Source of the DNA: an uncultured Eubacteriales bacterium
Lineage (GTDB): Bacteria; Bacillota; Clostridia; Oscillospirales; Acutalibacteraceae
Direction: 5' to 3'
Length of the DNA stretch: 38,870 nt
Assembly (NCBI GenBank): GCA_934488615.1
Contig: CAKSSJ010000021.1
Span: forward strand, 1-38,870
Position 1 is the first letter of the stretch. The number at the start of each line of letters is the position of its first letter. The notes beneath the pieces are model-generated. The model was not told the origin of the DNA and made no database searches. It was given only the letters and a program-made list of their open reading frames with translations. Shown one piece after another: positions 25,069 to 34,038 of this stretch. Position numbers and translations under genes: made by a program.

Positions 25069-25914
25069 TCAAAATGTAAATGTTGCGTAATATGACGTCT
25101 CGCCCTTTTCGGTTATCTTATCAGACTTACCGTTTGTCTGCTTCATTGTAAAATCCGAGCTGTACGGCGTTTTGACGCTCAGCTCCTTTACCCTGCCGTT
25201 TGCGTCCGTCACAGCCTCAATAACCGTGCCGCTGTAGGTCACGCTGCCCGAGGTGTAGTCCTTTAAAAGTGTTCCGTCGTAACCGAATTCAAACGGGAAA
25301 CCGCCTGCGGCATTGTAAACAGAATCCTTTTTCACATCTACCTTTTCGGATTTTATTACAAGCCTGATTTTCAGTCCGTTGCCAAGCTGAGCCGCTGTTG
25401 CCGAGCTGAGCATATTTTCGGTGAGCTTCGTATTGGGTCCGTATGTAGAGGCGGGTAAATCAAATTCATCAACACCGTTCACAAAGCTTCCCGTGAAGGT
25501 GTTTTTATTCGACTCCATTTTCTCAGATTTCCCGTTCAGTGTGTAAACGCCCTCTTCAGAAACGGTTACAGTCGCCTTTTTGACCTGCGAGTACGTCTTT
25601 TTCAACGCGTCGTTGTAGCTTTTTACTATCTCGCTCTTAGTCGTCGGTACTTTTCCCGATGATTCAAGTCCGACGGTGATCCTCAATATCTTAAGCGCGT
25701 CCGCCGAATTGATTCTGCCGTCGCCGTTCACATCGGCATTAGCTTTTTTAAAGCCGTCAACGCTCATACCTACGCTGTATCTGAGAACGCAAAGCGCGTC
25801 GGCGGAGTTTATCCTGCCGTCACCGTTGACATCTCCGAGCAATGCCGCCGATGAGCCGACGGTCAGTGCCGCCGCGAGCGAGAGCGCCGTAAGAATTGAA
25901 ATAAACTTCTTCAT
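25069..25914 (-). CDS. Secreted protein with N-terminal type I dockerin and an unknown C-terminal domain
   Basis: A 281-residue exported protein. Residues 1-24 are a signal peptide. Residues 27-84 form a complete dockerin: two F-hand calcium loops of identical sequence DVNGDGRINSAD (28-39 and 61-72), each followed by a helix (LCVLRYSVG and LKILRITVG). Dockerins bind cohesins on scaffold or cell-surface proteins. Residues 95-281 are beta-rich and unrecognised. Dockerins usually sit at the C-terminus, so the order here is unusual. AAGGAGT precedes the ATG. It is the last gene of a cluster that begins with beta-galactosidase, 12 bases after the DUF6054-like gene. No cohesin is in the window. Confidence 0.85.
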   Translation of the reverse strand: MKKFISILTALSLAAALTVGSSAALLGDVNGDGRINSADALCVLRYSVGMSVDGFKKANADVNGDGRINSADALKILRITVGLESSGKVPTTKSEIVKSYNDALKKTYSQVKKATVTVSEEGVYTLNGKSEKMESNKNTFTGSFVNGVDEFDLPASTYGPNTKLTENMLSSATAAQLGNGLKIRLVIKSEKVDVKKDSVYNAAGGFPFEFGYDGTLLKDYTSGSVTYSGTVIEAVTDANGRVKELSVKTPYSSDFTMKQTNGKSDKITEKGETSYYATFTF

Positions 25915-25926
25915 TTTCTGACTCCT

Positions 25927-26259
25927 TTATGTAAATTGTTCTACCGTATCACGGATCGTATCAAGGAACGCGTCCTCGCCCCATGTGTTGATCTTGAAAA
26001 ATACCGCCTGACTTCCGCCCGAGCTTATCGCCGTGAGGTGGACATCTTCTCCGCGTGCAAAAAGCGTAACGCTAAGGCTTACTCTGTTGCCGCCTATGTA
26101 GCTGTACCGCTCATAGACCTTTACCGAGCAGGCGCAGTCCCCTTTTTCGCAGTACGACTCGTCCTCAACGGAAGCCGAGATGCTTTTATTGACTGCACTG
26201 TCAATAGCTTCACTGATTTCAAACAGGGAACCGTGAAGGTCACATTCAAGCATTGCCAT
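25927..26259 (-). CDS. DUF6054-like small protein
   Basis: A 110-residue soluble protein. The centre CSVKVYERYSYIGGNRVSL and the stretch ISSGGSQAVFFKIN, then GEDAFLDT, fit my memory of the DUF6054 family found in clostridia, whose role is unknown. It has paired cysteines (Cys near 41, 46 and 48) in CEKGDCAC. The ATG at 26259 has AGGAG seven bases upstream. Its start overlaps the end of the upstream isomerase gene by 14 bases, indicating translational coupling. Function not assigned. Confidence 0.65.
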   Translation of the reverse strand: MAMLECDLHGSLFEISEAIDSAVNKSISASVEDESYCEKGDCACSVKVYERYSYIGGNRVSLSVTLFARGEDVHLTAISSGGSQAVFFKINTWGEDAFLDTIRDTVEQFT

Positions 26260-27136
26260 AAATTTTCTCCTTTTTATCTTCAATTTTCTTTATGAGACTT
26301 CTGCCGATATCGTGCAGGAGCTTATATGCCGACGGGAAAACTTCGTCCGGGAAATTAACAAGGAAGCGATCCGATTCAAACGTAAAATCGCCCTTGTAAT
26401 CAATATCGGCAAGTACCTGCGTGATTTCCTCCCAATCAAGGTCAAAGAAATACGGCGGGCAGTGCCTGTCCTCAAGATAGTCGTTGTCATGAACGTGCAG
26501 ACAGCCGACATAATCATGACCGAGAGTTCTGAGCATTTCGGGCGCCGTCGTGCCTACAAGTCCTGCATGACCGATATCGACGCAGGCGGTGAAATACCTC
26601 GGGTCGAGCATATCCATCATGGCTCTGAATTCCTCGCCGACGCTGCAAATATTCGGAACAATGCAATGCCTGCGGCGATCCCTGCCGAACATATTCTCGC
26701 ATGCAATTTTTATATCGTACTCCTTGCAAAGCGGAATCAGATTATTATAAAACTCGGCGTTAAGCTCAAGATTTCTCTTGCTGTCCTTGCCGTAATAAGT
26801 CGGGTGAATTACAATATTTTTCGCCCCGAGAGTGCCTGCGATTTCTATTGAGCGCTTGATTTTTTCAAGAATCTGCGTGTTGTATGTATCCTCCCCGACT
26901 TTAAAGCTCGGGAAAGGCGCATGAGCCTGATTGAAGTATTTGCCATAGCCTTCGGCAATTTTCTTCACCTCAAGCACATGCTCAAGATAGCAGGACTGAT
27001 TGAGAATGTTATCGTCATCCTGCATACAGAACATTGAATAGTCCAAAGCATCGAAGCCCGCCTCGCATATCGCACGAACACATTTTTCGTCACCCAAGCG
27101 TTTTGAGCCAATCTCAGTCTGAGTTGATAATATCAT
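26246..27136 (-). CDS. Sugar phosphate isomerase/epimerase-like TIM barrel (AP endonuclease 2 family)
   Basis: A 296-residue xylose-isomerase-like TIM barrel, a different subtype from the one at 12213-12986. Probable metal ligands lie at strand ends: NIVIHPTYYG, IACENMFG, CVDIGHAG, CLHVHDND and FTFESDRF. No signal peptide. AAGGA precedes the ATG about ten bases away. It sits 69 bases downstream of beta-galactosidase and overlaps the DUF6054-like gene, so it probably acts on a sugar or sugar derivative from the same pathway. The family spans isomerases, epimerases and dehydratases, so the reaction is not known. Confidence 0.83.
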   Translation of the reverse strand: MILSTQTEIGSKRLGDEKCVRAICEAGFDALDYSMFCMQDDDNILNQSCYLEHVLEVKKIAEGYGKYFNQAHAPFPSFKVGEDTYNTQILEKIKRSIEIAGTLGAKNIVIHPTYYGKDSKRNLELNAEFYNNLIPLCKEYDIKIACENMFGRDRRRHCIVPNICSVGEEFRAMMDMLDPRYFTACVDIGHAGLVGTTAPEMLRTLGHDYVGCLHVHDNDYLEDRHCPPYFFDLDWEEITQVLADIDYKGDFTFESDRFLVNFPDEVFPSAYKLLHDIGRSLIKKIEDKKEKIYGNA

Positions 27137-27205
27137 TTAAATCAAGTCCTTTCGAGTTTTAATTGTGTTAAGAAGCGATTGAGGAAATCTAAGTTTGACG
27201 AGACT

Positions 27206-30200
27206 TTACTCCCCAGCCTTAACTCCTCTTATGCAAAAGGCAAAGGAATAGCTGCCGCTGTGCATCTTGTACGGCTCATGCAGACATGCCGTTCCGGGCA
27301 TATCGCCGCCGACCCCGCGCTGTTTCGCATCAATGCAAAGCGAATAATATTCGTCCTTCTTGAGCTCGTGATTATGCATTGCTTTCTCAATTTTTTCCTG
27401 AGAATAGCTGTGCATGGAGAACTCAAACGGGAAATCCGAGCTGACGGAGAAGCCGTTGCCGCTGTCGTCCGTGATTTCAAGCGAACGCACGTCAGTTCTG
27501 TTGCCGTTCTCCTGCGGTCTCATATAATAATGGAAAAGCTCATCGGCTTTCCTGTTGAATTCTGAAATACGCTGTCCTGTTTTTCTGTCACAGTACGATT
27601 CCTCGGGACCTCTGCCGTACCATTTGACATTGCAGAAATCCTTGTTTATTCCGAGTCTTACGCCCGAGCGGAGCATCGGAAGAATGGGACTGTTCATATT
27701 CTGTCCGATATTCACACTGCCATCGTTGTTGACGATTATATCTGTCTCAACATGACCTGCGAAAGGTGCAAACCAATGAATATTTACTATGCACGAGCCG
27801 CTGAACGGGAAGATAACAAAGCTCTTTATGCTGACGCTTCGGCTTGTTATATCCCAAAGGTAGAGCGGATTGAGGCGCTTGAACATCGGTGCAAAATTAA
27901 AATAGTTTGTGTCGTTATCAGTCAACGGGCGGAAGAAATTCGGCTTAAATGAAAGCGAATTGTCAAGTATGTTTCCGCTGCCGAAGTCGATTCCGTAAAG
28001 CTTTTTATTTTTAAAGGTAACGGTTGTGCCGCTTGCAATTATCTTGTGGACGTCGCCCTTTGAGAGAACCTTAACCATTCCCTCTCTCGGCTCGGGCTTC
28101 GCCATTTCGTTGCTGAGAGTAAACTGATTGAAGCTGATTTCATCATTCGCCATGTGCCACTCATTTTCGTCTTTATACCTGAACGAAAGAGTGAGAATAT
28201 ACTCACCTGCTTCAAACTCGGCAGAATACGGGATTGAGAGCGTCTTTACTGTCTGCGGGGCAATTCCGTCGAGTGAGATTCTGCCGCTTTCAAGCTCCTT
28301 GCCGTTCTTTGCAACGGACCATTCGAGATAGCAATAATCAAGCGGAATAAAATAATTCTTATTCTTTATCTTAACTCTTTTTCTTTCAACGTCGATATCC
28401 TCGGCGCAGACATTGGAATAGACCTGTTTGACCTCATAATATGCCGGGTGCGGCGTACGGTCGGCGGCAATTATACCGTTGGCGCAGAAATAGAAGCTTG
28501 ACCAGCCCTCCTTGAAGTCGCCGCCGTAGAGCCATTTGCCGTCCTTGTGTATCGCCTGATCGACGAAATCCCAGATAAATCCGCCCGTCATGTGGTCGTA
28601 CTTTTCAAAATCGTCAACATATTCCTTGAAGTTGCCGAGGCTGTTCTCCATTGAGTGGGCATACTCGCAATAAATTACGGGGTGGTCGTCGAACGCCGAT
28701 TTCGGAACATCCTTATTGTCGGCGGCGAGGGCATTGGCAATATTGTCGAACAGTGTCGCCGTAATTGCTTCCCGATGAACGAGCTTGTCAACAACATTTT
28801 CCATCGGGTACATTCGGCTGATAAAATCAGACTTTGTGAGGTCAAAATCGCCCTCATAGTGTATCGGATAAAGGTCACAAAGCTTCAAAATCGCCTTTTT
28901 CATCTCGGCAAAATTCGATCCGTCTCCCGCTTCGTTGCCGAGTGACCAGAAGCAGATACAGGCGTGGCTTCTGTCACGCAAAACCATCATCTCTGCCCTG
29001 TCAATTACTGCCGAGGTCCAAAGCGGATTGTCACCGGGCACGTTCTTTCTGCGTACACCGTGGCTTTCGACGTCGCACTCGTCCATTACATAAAATCCAA
29101 GCTCATCGCAAAGCTCATAGAAGAACGGATCGTCGGGATAATGGCTGGTTCTTATGGCATTTATATTCGCCTGCTTCATGAGGTATAGATCCTGATAATA
29201 CCTCTCCCTCGGCACTGCCCAGCCGTGGTCGGGGTCATAATCGTGACGGTTCACGCCCTTGATTATAACCTTCTGACCGTTAATATAATAAACGTTGCCT
29301 TTTATCTCAACACGCTTGAAGCCTATTCTTATCTCTTTTTTGACCGAACAGCGTGTGCCCTCGTAGAGCTTGACAGTCAAGGTGTAAAGCTCGGGCGTTT
29401 CGGCGCTCCATTTTCGACATTTTTCGACAATGTGATTTATTTTCAGCTCGCCGCGTGCCTTGCCTTTGAAAATCTCTTTTTTGTCAAGGGCAACACGGCA
29501 GGTAACCTCTTTATCCGTGCTGAATTTGAGCGTCAGGTCAAGTATGCCGTCGGTGTAGCTGTCATCAAGAGTCGTTTTTGCATAGATGTCCTCAACCGTG
29601 GTTTCAGGCTCGGCAACAAGATAAACCTCACGGTAAATTCCCGAGAACTGCCACATGTCCTGATTTTCAAGATATGTTGCGTCGCTGAAGCGCATAACCT
29701 TTGCGGCGAGGATGTTTTCGCCCTCGTGAAGCATATCGGTTATATCGAACTCGGCAGGGGTCATTGAGCCCTGCGAATAGCCGACATATTTGCCGTTCAC
29801 ATAGACATAAAGCGCAGACTTTGCCGCACCGAAATGCAGAATTATTCTTCTGCCGTCAAAGCTCTCGGGCAGAGTGAAGCCTCGGCGATAAAAGCCTATC
29901 TCGTTCTTTTCGTGGCTTATTTTCGGAATCTGCGATTCGGCAGTCGATACCTGCGGCGGCATTGACGAGCAAAGATAGATCGGCTTGCCGTAGCCCTGCA
30001 GCTGCCAGACCGACGGAACGCTTACCGTATCCCAGCCGCTGTCGTCAAAATCGGGGCAGAAGAAGTCCTGGGGCTGATTTTCAACGCCCATCTGCCACTT
30101 GAATTTCCATTCGCCGTTCAGCGAAAGCTTGTATTTCGACCTGCCGTATTCAACCTCGTCTCTTGCGTCGTAGGGCAAGGCGAGGTTGTGTCCGTCGAGC

Positions 30201-30253
30201 TTGTTCTCTCGGAAAAATAAAGGGTTTTCCCATTTGTGAAGCGGTTTTTTCAA
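27206..30253 (-). CDS. lacZ: Beta-galactosidase, glycoside hydrolase family 2 (LacZ type)
   Basis: A 1015-residue cytoplasmic GH2 enzyme that hydrolyses terminal beta-galactosides such as lactose. Domain order is that of E. coli LacZ: N-terminal sugar-binding domain with LNGEWKF near 45 and YVNGKYVGYSQGSMTPAEFD near 151-170, immunoglobulin-like domain, TIM barrel, second Ig-like domain and a C-terminal beta-sandwich. Acid/base Glu lies in WSLGNEAGDG (about 441) and the nucleophile Glu in IYCEYAHSMEN (about 530); GVNRHDYDPDHG is also present. No signal peptide. The start is probably TTG 30253, nine bases after AGGAG; a TTG at 30262 abuts that site. It heads a four-gene minus cluster. Confidence 0.93.
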   Translation of the reverse strand: MKKPLHKWENPLFFRENKLDGHNLALPYDARDEVEYGRSKYKLSLNGEWKFKWQMGVENQPQDFFCPDFDDSGWDTVSVPSVWQLQGYGKPIYLCSSMPPQVSTAESQIPKISHEKNEIGFYRRGFTLPESFDGRRIILHFGAAKSALYVYVNGKYVGYSQGSMTPAEFDITDMLHEGENILAAKVMRFSDATYLENQDMWQFSGIYREVYLVAEPETTVEDIYAKTTLDDSYTDGILDLTLKFSTDKEVTCRVALDKKEIFKGKARGELKINHIVEKCRKWSAETPELYTLTVKLYEGTRCSVKKEIRIGFKRVEIKGNVYYINGQKVIIKGVNRHDYDPDHGWAVPRERYYQDLYLMKQANINAIRTSHYPDDPFFYELCDELGFYVMDECDVESHGVRRKNVPGDNPLWTSAVIDRAEMMVLRDRSHACICFWSLGNEAGDGSNFAEMKKAILKLCDLYPIHYEGDFDLTKSDFISRMYPMENVVDKLVHREAITATLFDNIANALAADNKDVPKSAFDDHPVIYCEYAHSMENSLGNFKEYVDDFEKYDHMTGGFIWDFVDQAIHKDGKWLYGGDFKEGWSSFYFCANGIIAADRTPHPAYYEVKQVYSNVCAEDIDVERKRVKIKNKNYFIPLDYCYLEWSVAKNGKELESGRISLDGIAPQTVKTLSIPYSAEFEAGEYILTLSFRYKDENEWHMANDEISFNQFTLSNEMAKPEPREGMVKVLSKGDVHKIIASGTTVTFKNKKLYGIDFGSGNILDNSLSFKPNFFRPLTDNDTNYFNFAPMFKRLNPLYLWDITSRSVSIKSFVIFPFSGSCIVNIHWFAPFAGHVETDIIVNNDGSVNIGQNMNSPILPMLRSGVRLGINKDFCNVKWYGRGPEESYCDRKTGQRISEFNRKADELFHYYMRPQENGNRTDVRSLEITDDSGNGFSVSSDFPFEFSMHSYSQEKIEKAMHNHELKKDEYYSLCIDAKQRGVGGDMPGTACLHEPYKMHSGSYSFAFCIRGVKAGE

Positions 30254-30281
30254 AAAAATCAACTCCTGTCTATATAGCTTT

Positions 30282-30310
30282 ATTATATCTTTACTTTTCT
30301 TTCAAGTCAA
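30282..30310 (-). promoter_or_regulatory. Promoter of the lacZ cluster
   Basis: Minus-strand TTGACT (30305-30310), 17-base spacer, TATAAT (30282-30287), about 29 bases before the TTG. No operator-like palindrome is evident next to it. Confidence 0.8.
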
Positions 30311-30400
30311 ATAAAAATCAGGTTATTTTTCCCTTTTTTATACTTTATATGCAAGGCGGCAAAAAATACGGGTTATGTGAAATAAATTCAGCAAATCTTA

Positions 30401-30429
30401 TTGAAAAAAATTGCCGCAAGTATTATAAT
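30401..30429 (+). promoter_or_regulatory. Promoter of the DUF1846 gene
   Basis: TTGAAA (30401-30406), 17-base spacer, TATAAT (30424-30429). Its position inside the upstream open frame supports the start at 30463 over any earlier codon. Confidence 0.75.
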
Positions 30430-30462
30430 AAATCGAATAATGTTAATTTTGAGGTGTTGGTG

Positions 30463-31947
30463 TTGAAAAAAATCGGTTTTGATAACGAAAAATATGTTAA
30501 GATGCAGTCTGAGCATATCAGAGAGAGAATTAACCAGTTCGGCGGCAAGCTTTATCTTGAGTTCGGCGGCAAGCTCTTTGACGATTATCATGCGTCGAGA
30601 GTTCTCCCCGGCTTTGCTCCCGACAGCAAGGTCAAGATGCTCATGAAGCTCAAGGATCAGGCAGAGATAGTTATTGTCGTAAATGCCTCCGATATTGAAA
30701 AGAACAAGATAAGAGGCGATCTCGGCATTACATACGACCTTGACGTTCTCAGACTTATCGACGCATTCAGAGGAATAGGACTTCTTGTCGGCAGTGTCGT
30801 CATGACACGCTACAGCGCTCAGCCTGCGGCGGACGCTTTTTGCAAGAGACTTGAGAGCCTCGGCGTTAAGGTTTATCACCATTACAGCATTGAGGGCTAT
30901 CCCTCGGATGTTGACAAAATTGTGAGTGACGACGGCTTCGGCAAGAACGAATATATCGAAACTTCACGCTCGCTCATTGTTATCACCGCACCCGGTCCGG
31001 GCAGCGGAAAAATGGCAACCTGCCTTTCCCAGCTCTACCACGAGCACAAGAGAGGAATCAGCGCAGGCTATGCGAAGTTTGAGACGTTCCCAATATGGAA
31101 TCTTCCGCTCAATCACCCTGTCAATCTCGCTTATGAAGCGGCAACAGCAGACCTCAACGATATAAATATGATCGACCCGTTCCACCTCGAAGCATACGGC
31201 GAAATGACTGTCAACTATAACCGTGACGTTGAAATTTTCCCCGTGCTTGCGGCAACCTTTGATCAGATCTACGGCGAATGTCCGTACAAGTCCCCCACAG
31301 ACATGGGCGTTAACATGGCAGGCAACTGCATCATTGACGATGAGGCATGCTGTGAAGCTTCAAGACAGGAAATCATCAGACGCTTCTATGCCGAGCAGTG
31401 CTCGGTCAAAAAGGGTCTCGGCAACCCGGAAAGCGTCAACAAAATCAAGCTTATCATGAAGAAAACAGGCATTTCTCTCGACGAGCGTCCCGTTATCGCC
31501 GCGGCAAAAGCCAAAGCCGAAGAAACAGGCGAGCCTGCAATGGCAATCGAAACAGGCAAGGACACGCTTGTCACAGGTAAAACATCGCTCCTCATGGGCG
31601 CAGGTGCGGCGGCAATGCTCAACGCACTCAAGAGCCTTGCGGGAATCAACGACGATATTCACCTTCTCTCACCTGCCGTTATTGAGCCTGTACAGGAGCT
31701 TAAGGTAAAATACATGGGCAACCACAACCCGAGACTTCACGTTGACGAGGTGCTCATCGCCCTTTCCGTTTCGGCGGCAACAAATCCGCTTGCGAAGCTT
31801 GCGCTCCAGCAGATCCCGAAGCTCAGGGGCATGGAGGCTCACGCAACGGTTATTCTCAAGGAGCAGGACGAATCCGTATTCAAAAAATTCGGTATCAACA
31901 TAACCTGCGAGCCAAAATATCAGACCAAGAAGCTCTATCACAAATAA
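30463..31947 (+). CDS. DUF1846 domain protein
   Basis: A 494-residue cytoplasmic protein of the DUF1846 family, common in Firmicutes. The start KKIGFDNEKYVKMQSEHI is diagnostic, as are ITAPGPGSGKMATCLSQLYH (about 173), PTDMGVNMAGNCI (about 288) and the C-terminal HNPRLHVDEVLIAL. The PGPGSGK stretch resembles a nucleotide-binding loop, but no activity is established that I can name. Length matches the family. TTG 30463 has GAGG eight bases upstream; GTG 30460 is an alternative one codon earlier, and an ATG near 30348 lies upstream of the promoter. A peptidase E-like gene follows within ten bases. Confidence 0.87.
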   Translation: MKKIGFDNEKYVKMQSEHIRERINQFGGKLYLEFGGKLFDDYHASRVLPGFAPDSKVKMLMKLKDQAEIVIVVNASDIEKNKIRGDLGITYDLDVLRLIDAFRGIGLLVGSVVMTRYSAQPAADAFCKRLESLGVKVYHHYSIEGYPSDVDKIVSDDGFGKNEYIETSRSLIVITAPGPGSGKMATCLSQLYHEHKRGISAGYAKFETFPIWNLPLNHPVNLAYEAATADLNDINMIDPFHLEAYGEMTVNYNRDVEIFPVLAATFDQIYGECPYKSPTDMGVNMAGNCIIDDEACCEASRQEIIRRFYAEQCSVKKGLGNPESVNKIKLIMKKTGISLDERPVIAAAKAKAEETGEPAMAIETGKDTLVTGKTSLLMGAGAAAMLNALKSLAGINDDIHLLSPAVIEPVQELKVKYMGNHNPRLHVDEVLIALSVSAATNPLAKLALQQIPKLRGMEAHATVILKEQDESVFKKFGINITCEPKYQTKKLYHK

Positions 31948-31957
31948 GGAGAACGCT

Positions 31958-32650
31958 ATGGGAAAAATTGTTGCAATCGGCGGCGGACGCTACAGCGACG
32001 GCGAAATAATCAATATCTTTGAAAAAATTGCCTCCCTTGCGGACAAAAAGAACCCCAAGGTTCTGTTTCTTCCGACGGCAGGCTATGACGATATCAACGG
32101 AGACGAGGATATTCAGCGCAGCTTTGAAAAATACGGCTGTCAATATGATATTCTCTATCTCACGGATGAAAAAAGAACCGTCGATGATATTCGCTCAGTC
32201 ATTCTCGATGTGGATATCGTCTATGTCGGCGGAGGTGATGTCCGCTTCATGATGGAAACCTGGCGCAAAACGGGAGCTGACAAGGCTCTTATCGAAGCAT
32301 ACAACAGCGGCAAAATCATGTCGGGCTACAGCGCAGGCGCAGTCTGCTGGTTTGATGTCGGCTATGACGACTGCGGACCCGACCACAGCTTCATGTTCTG
32401 CGACTGCCTCGGAATTCTCCCCTACTGCGCTTGTCCGCATTACGAGTCTGATCACTGGCAGTCCTTCAAAAAAGCCATTCTCGACCGTCCCGAGCAGGGA
32501 CTTGCAATTGAGGACGGCGCCGCATTGCTTTACATCGACGGCATGATAGGTACGATCAGGGGTAACGACGGCGGCGAGGTGTGGATTCTTGACAAAAATA
32601 ATGAACTTTGCCTCAGCAAAATTGTTGATAAAATGAACAAAATCAGCTAA
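31958..32650 (+). CDS. Peptidase S51 / dipeptidase E-like protein
   Basis: A 230-residue protein of the S51 family: serine peptidases with a glutamine-amidotransferase-like fold. Members include aspartyl dipeptidase and cyanophycinase. The nucleophile elbow is SGYSAGAVCWF with Ser-125; a likely catalytic His is His-161 in CPHYES. VGGGDVRFMMETWR near 90 is the usual substrate-side loop, and the start MGKIVAIGGG is typical. AAGGAG precedes the ATG. The ten-base gap from the DUF1846 gene suggests one transcript. It ends just before a promoter for the next gene. Cleavage specificity is not evident. Confidence 0.83.
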   Translation: MGKIVAIGGGRYSDGEIINIFEKIASLADKKNPKVLFLPTAGYDDINGDEDIQRSFEKYGCQYDILYLTDEKRTVDDIRSVILDVDIVYVGGGDVRFMMETWRKTGADKALIEAYNSGKIMSGYSAGAVCWFDVGYDDCGPDHSFMFCDCLGILPYCACPHYESDHWQSFKKAILDRPEQGLAIEDGAALLYIDGMIGTIRGNDGGEVWILDKNNELCLSKIVDKMNKIS

Positions 32651-32657
32651 TCGTCGG

Positions 32658-32686
32658 TTGACTTTACGGTTAGGTTGTGCTAACAT
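32658..32686 (+). promoter_or_regulatory. Promoter of the metallophosphoesterase gene
   Basis: TTGACT (32658-32663), 17-base spacer, TAACAT (32681-32686), 31 bases before the ATG. Confidence 0.7.
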
Positions 32687-32717
32687 ATATACGAAAAATT
32701 TAACGGAGGGTGAAACC

Positions 32718-33926
32718 ATGAAAAAAGTTTTATCAATCTTTTTAGCTGTTGTTATCCTCATTTCGGGCGTAGTTTTTGCGTCCGCAAAGGGTAATGATAC
32801 GCTTCAGTTCGACGAGAACGGACAGTTCAAAATTCTTGTTCTTGCCGATATTCAGTCAGGCTTCCCTGTTGGCGAAGCACTCAAGGCATACATCTCAGAA
32901 GCTATCGACGCTTCTGATCCGAATCTCGTTGTTTTCCTCGGCGATAACATTATGAGCCCCGAGGACGGCACTGTTGAAAGCTACTGGAAGGGCTACGACG
33001 AGGTATTCCCGATTCTCGAAAGCAAGGGCGTTCCGTTCACTTTCGTATTCGGCAACCACGACGATGAGTCCGCTCCGACGGTAACAAAGGAAGAAATGCT
33101 CAAAAAGTATCAGTCCTATGACGGCTGCCTTGCTTATGATGCAGACCCGTCGCTTCACGGCTGTGCAACTCACAATCTTCCGATTCTCTCAAGCGACGGC
33201 AAAAAGGTCGCTTACAACCTTTGGATGTTCGACAGCGGAGATTATGTTTTCTACGAGAACGGCAAGAGAAGAGGCTATGACTGCGTTCGTGCAGACCAGA
33301 TCGACTGGTACAAGGCAGAGAGTGCAAAACTCAAGGCTGCCAACGGCGGCGTAGCTGTTCCGTCACTTGCATTCCAGCACATCATTCCGCAGGAAGCAGC
33401 TCAGGCTGTTATGTTCTCTCTTCCGTTCCAGCTCGGCAAGCTCACTAAGAACTTCACCGACGGAACATCCGCTACATATCTTCCGAACTACTTTGCGTTC
33501 AACGGAATCCTTTCCGAAGCTCCGTGCCCGTCGCCCGATAACGAGGGTCAGTGGGATGCATTCGTAGAGACAGGCGACGTTAAGGCTTGCTTCTTCGGCC
33601 ATGACCATGTCAACAACTTCAGCGTTGATGTTGACGGCGTTACGGCAGTCAGCGTTCCGGGCACAACCTTCAAGTCATACAGCAGCGTTACGGATCAGGG
33701 ATCAATGGTAATTACTCTTGACGAAAAAGATCTTTCAACCTACAGCACAGAGATTCTTTACACAAGCGATCTTGCGGTTAAGGACGGCTCAAACATCCCG
33801 AATCAGGAGCACTCGGAGACTGTTGCAGGATACAGGTTCAGAATAGTACTTCGTCATCTTGCTCACGGAATCCTTGCACTTTTGAGAGGAATCTATGCTT
33901 GGATCCCCTCACCTCTCGGCAAGTAA
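32718..33926 (+). CDS. Secreted metallophosphoesterase (calcineurin-like)
   Basis: A 402-residue exported phosphoesterase with a signal peptide (about 1-23, ending ASA). Metal-binding motifs occur in order: LADIQ with Asp-43/44 in place of the usual DxH, FLGDN (73-77), FGNHDDE (111-117), FQHIIP (about 225) and FFGHDHVNN (about 295). This fits the two-metal calcineurin-like family, subgroup with plant PAP-like and YkoQ-like proteins; the first motif reads D-x-Q rather than D-x-H. The tail (residues 368-402) is an amphipathic or hydrophobic helix ending near IPSPLGK that may hold it to the membrane. GGAGGGTG precedes the ATG. Substrate unknown. Confidence 0.85.
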   Translation: MKKVLSIFLAVVILISGVVFASAKGNDTLQFDENGQFKILVLADIQSGFPVGEALKAYISEAIDASDPNLVVFLGDNIMSPEDGTVESYWKGYDEVFPILESKGVPFTFVFGNHDDESAPTVTKEEMLKKYQSYDGCLAYDADPSLHGCATHNLPILSSDGKKVAYNLWMFDSGDYVFYENGKRRGYDCVRADQIDWYKAESAKLKAANGGVAVPSLAFQHIIPQEAAQAVMFSLPFQLGKLTKNFTDGTSATYLPNYFAFNGILSEAPCPSPDNEGQWDAFVETGDVKACFFGHDHVNNFSVDVDGVTAVSVPGTTFKSYSSVTDQGSMVITLDEKDLSTYSTEILYTSDLAVKDGSNIPNQEHSETVAGYRFRIVLRHLAHGILALLRGIYAWIPSPLGK

Positions 33927-33949
33927 TCTTGACTGAAAAGTAAATATTT

Positions 33950-33986
33950 AAGGCAACGAGATCAAAACGATTTCGTTGCCTTTTTG
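33950..33986. terminator. Bidirectional terminator
   Basis: AAGGCAACGA (33950-33959) pairs perfectly with TCGTTGCCTT (33973-33982), followed by TTTG. It lies between the convergent phosphoesterase and SAP-domain genes. Confidence 0.88.
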
Positions 33987-34038
33987 TTTGCTATTAACTT
34001 AAAACACGGGTATCTCGCCGTCATAATTTTCGGCTTTT

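Noticed and set aside
25790..25840. Tandem DNA repeat in the dockerin gene
   Set aside because: The similarity to 25690-25735 is explained by the two calcium-binding loops having the same amino acids, not by a separate repeat element.
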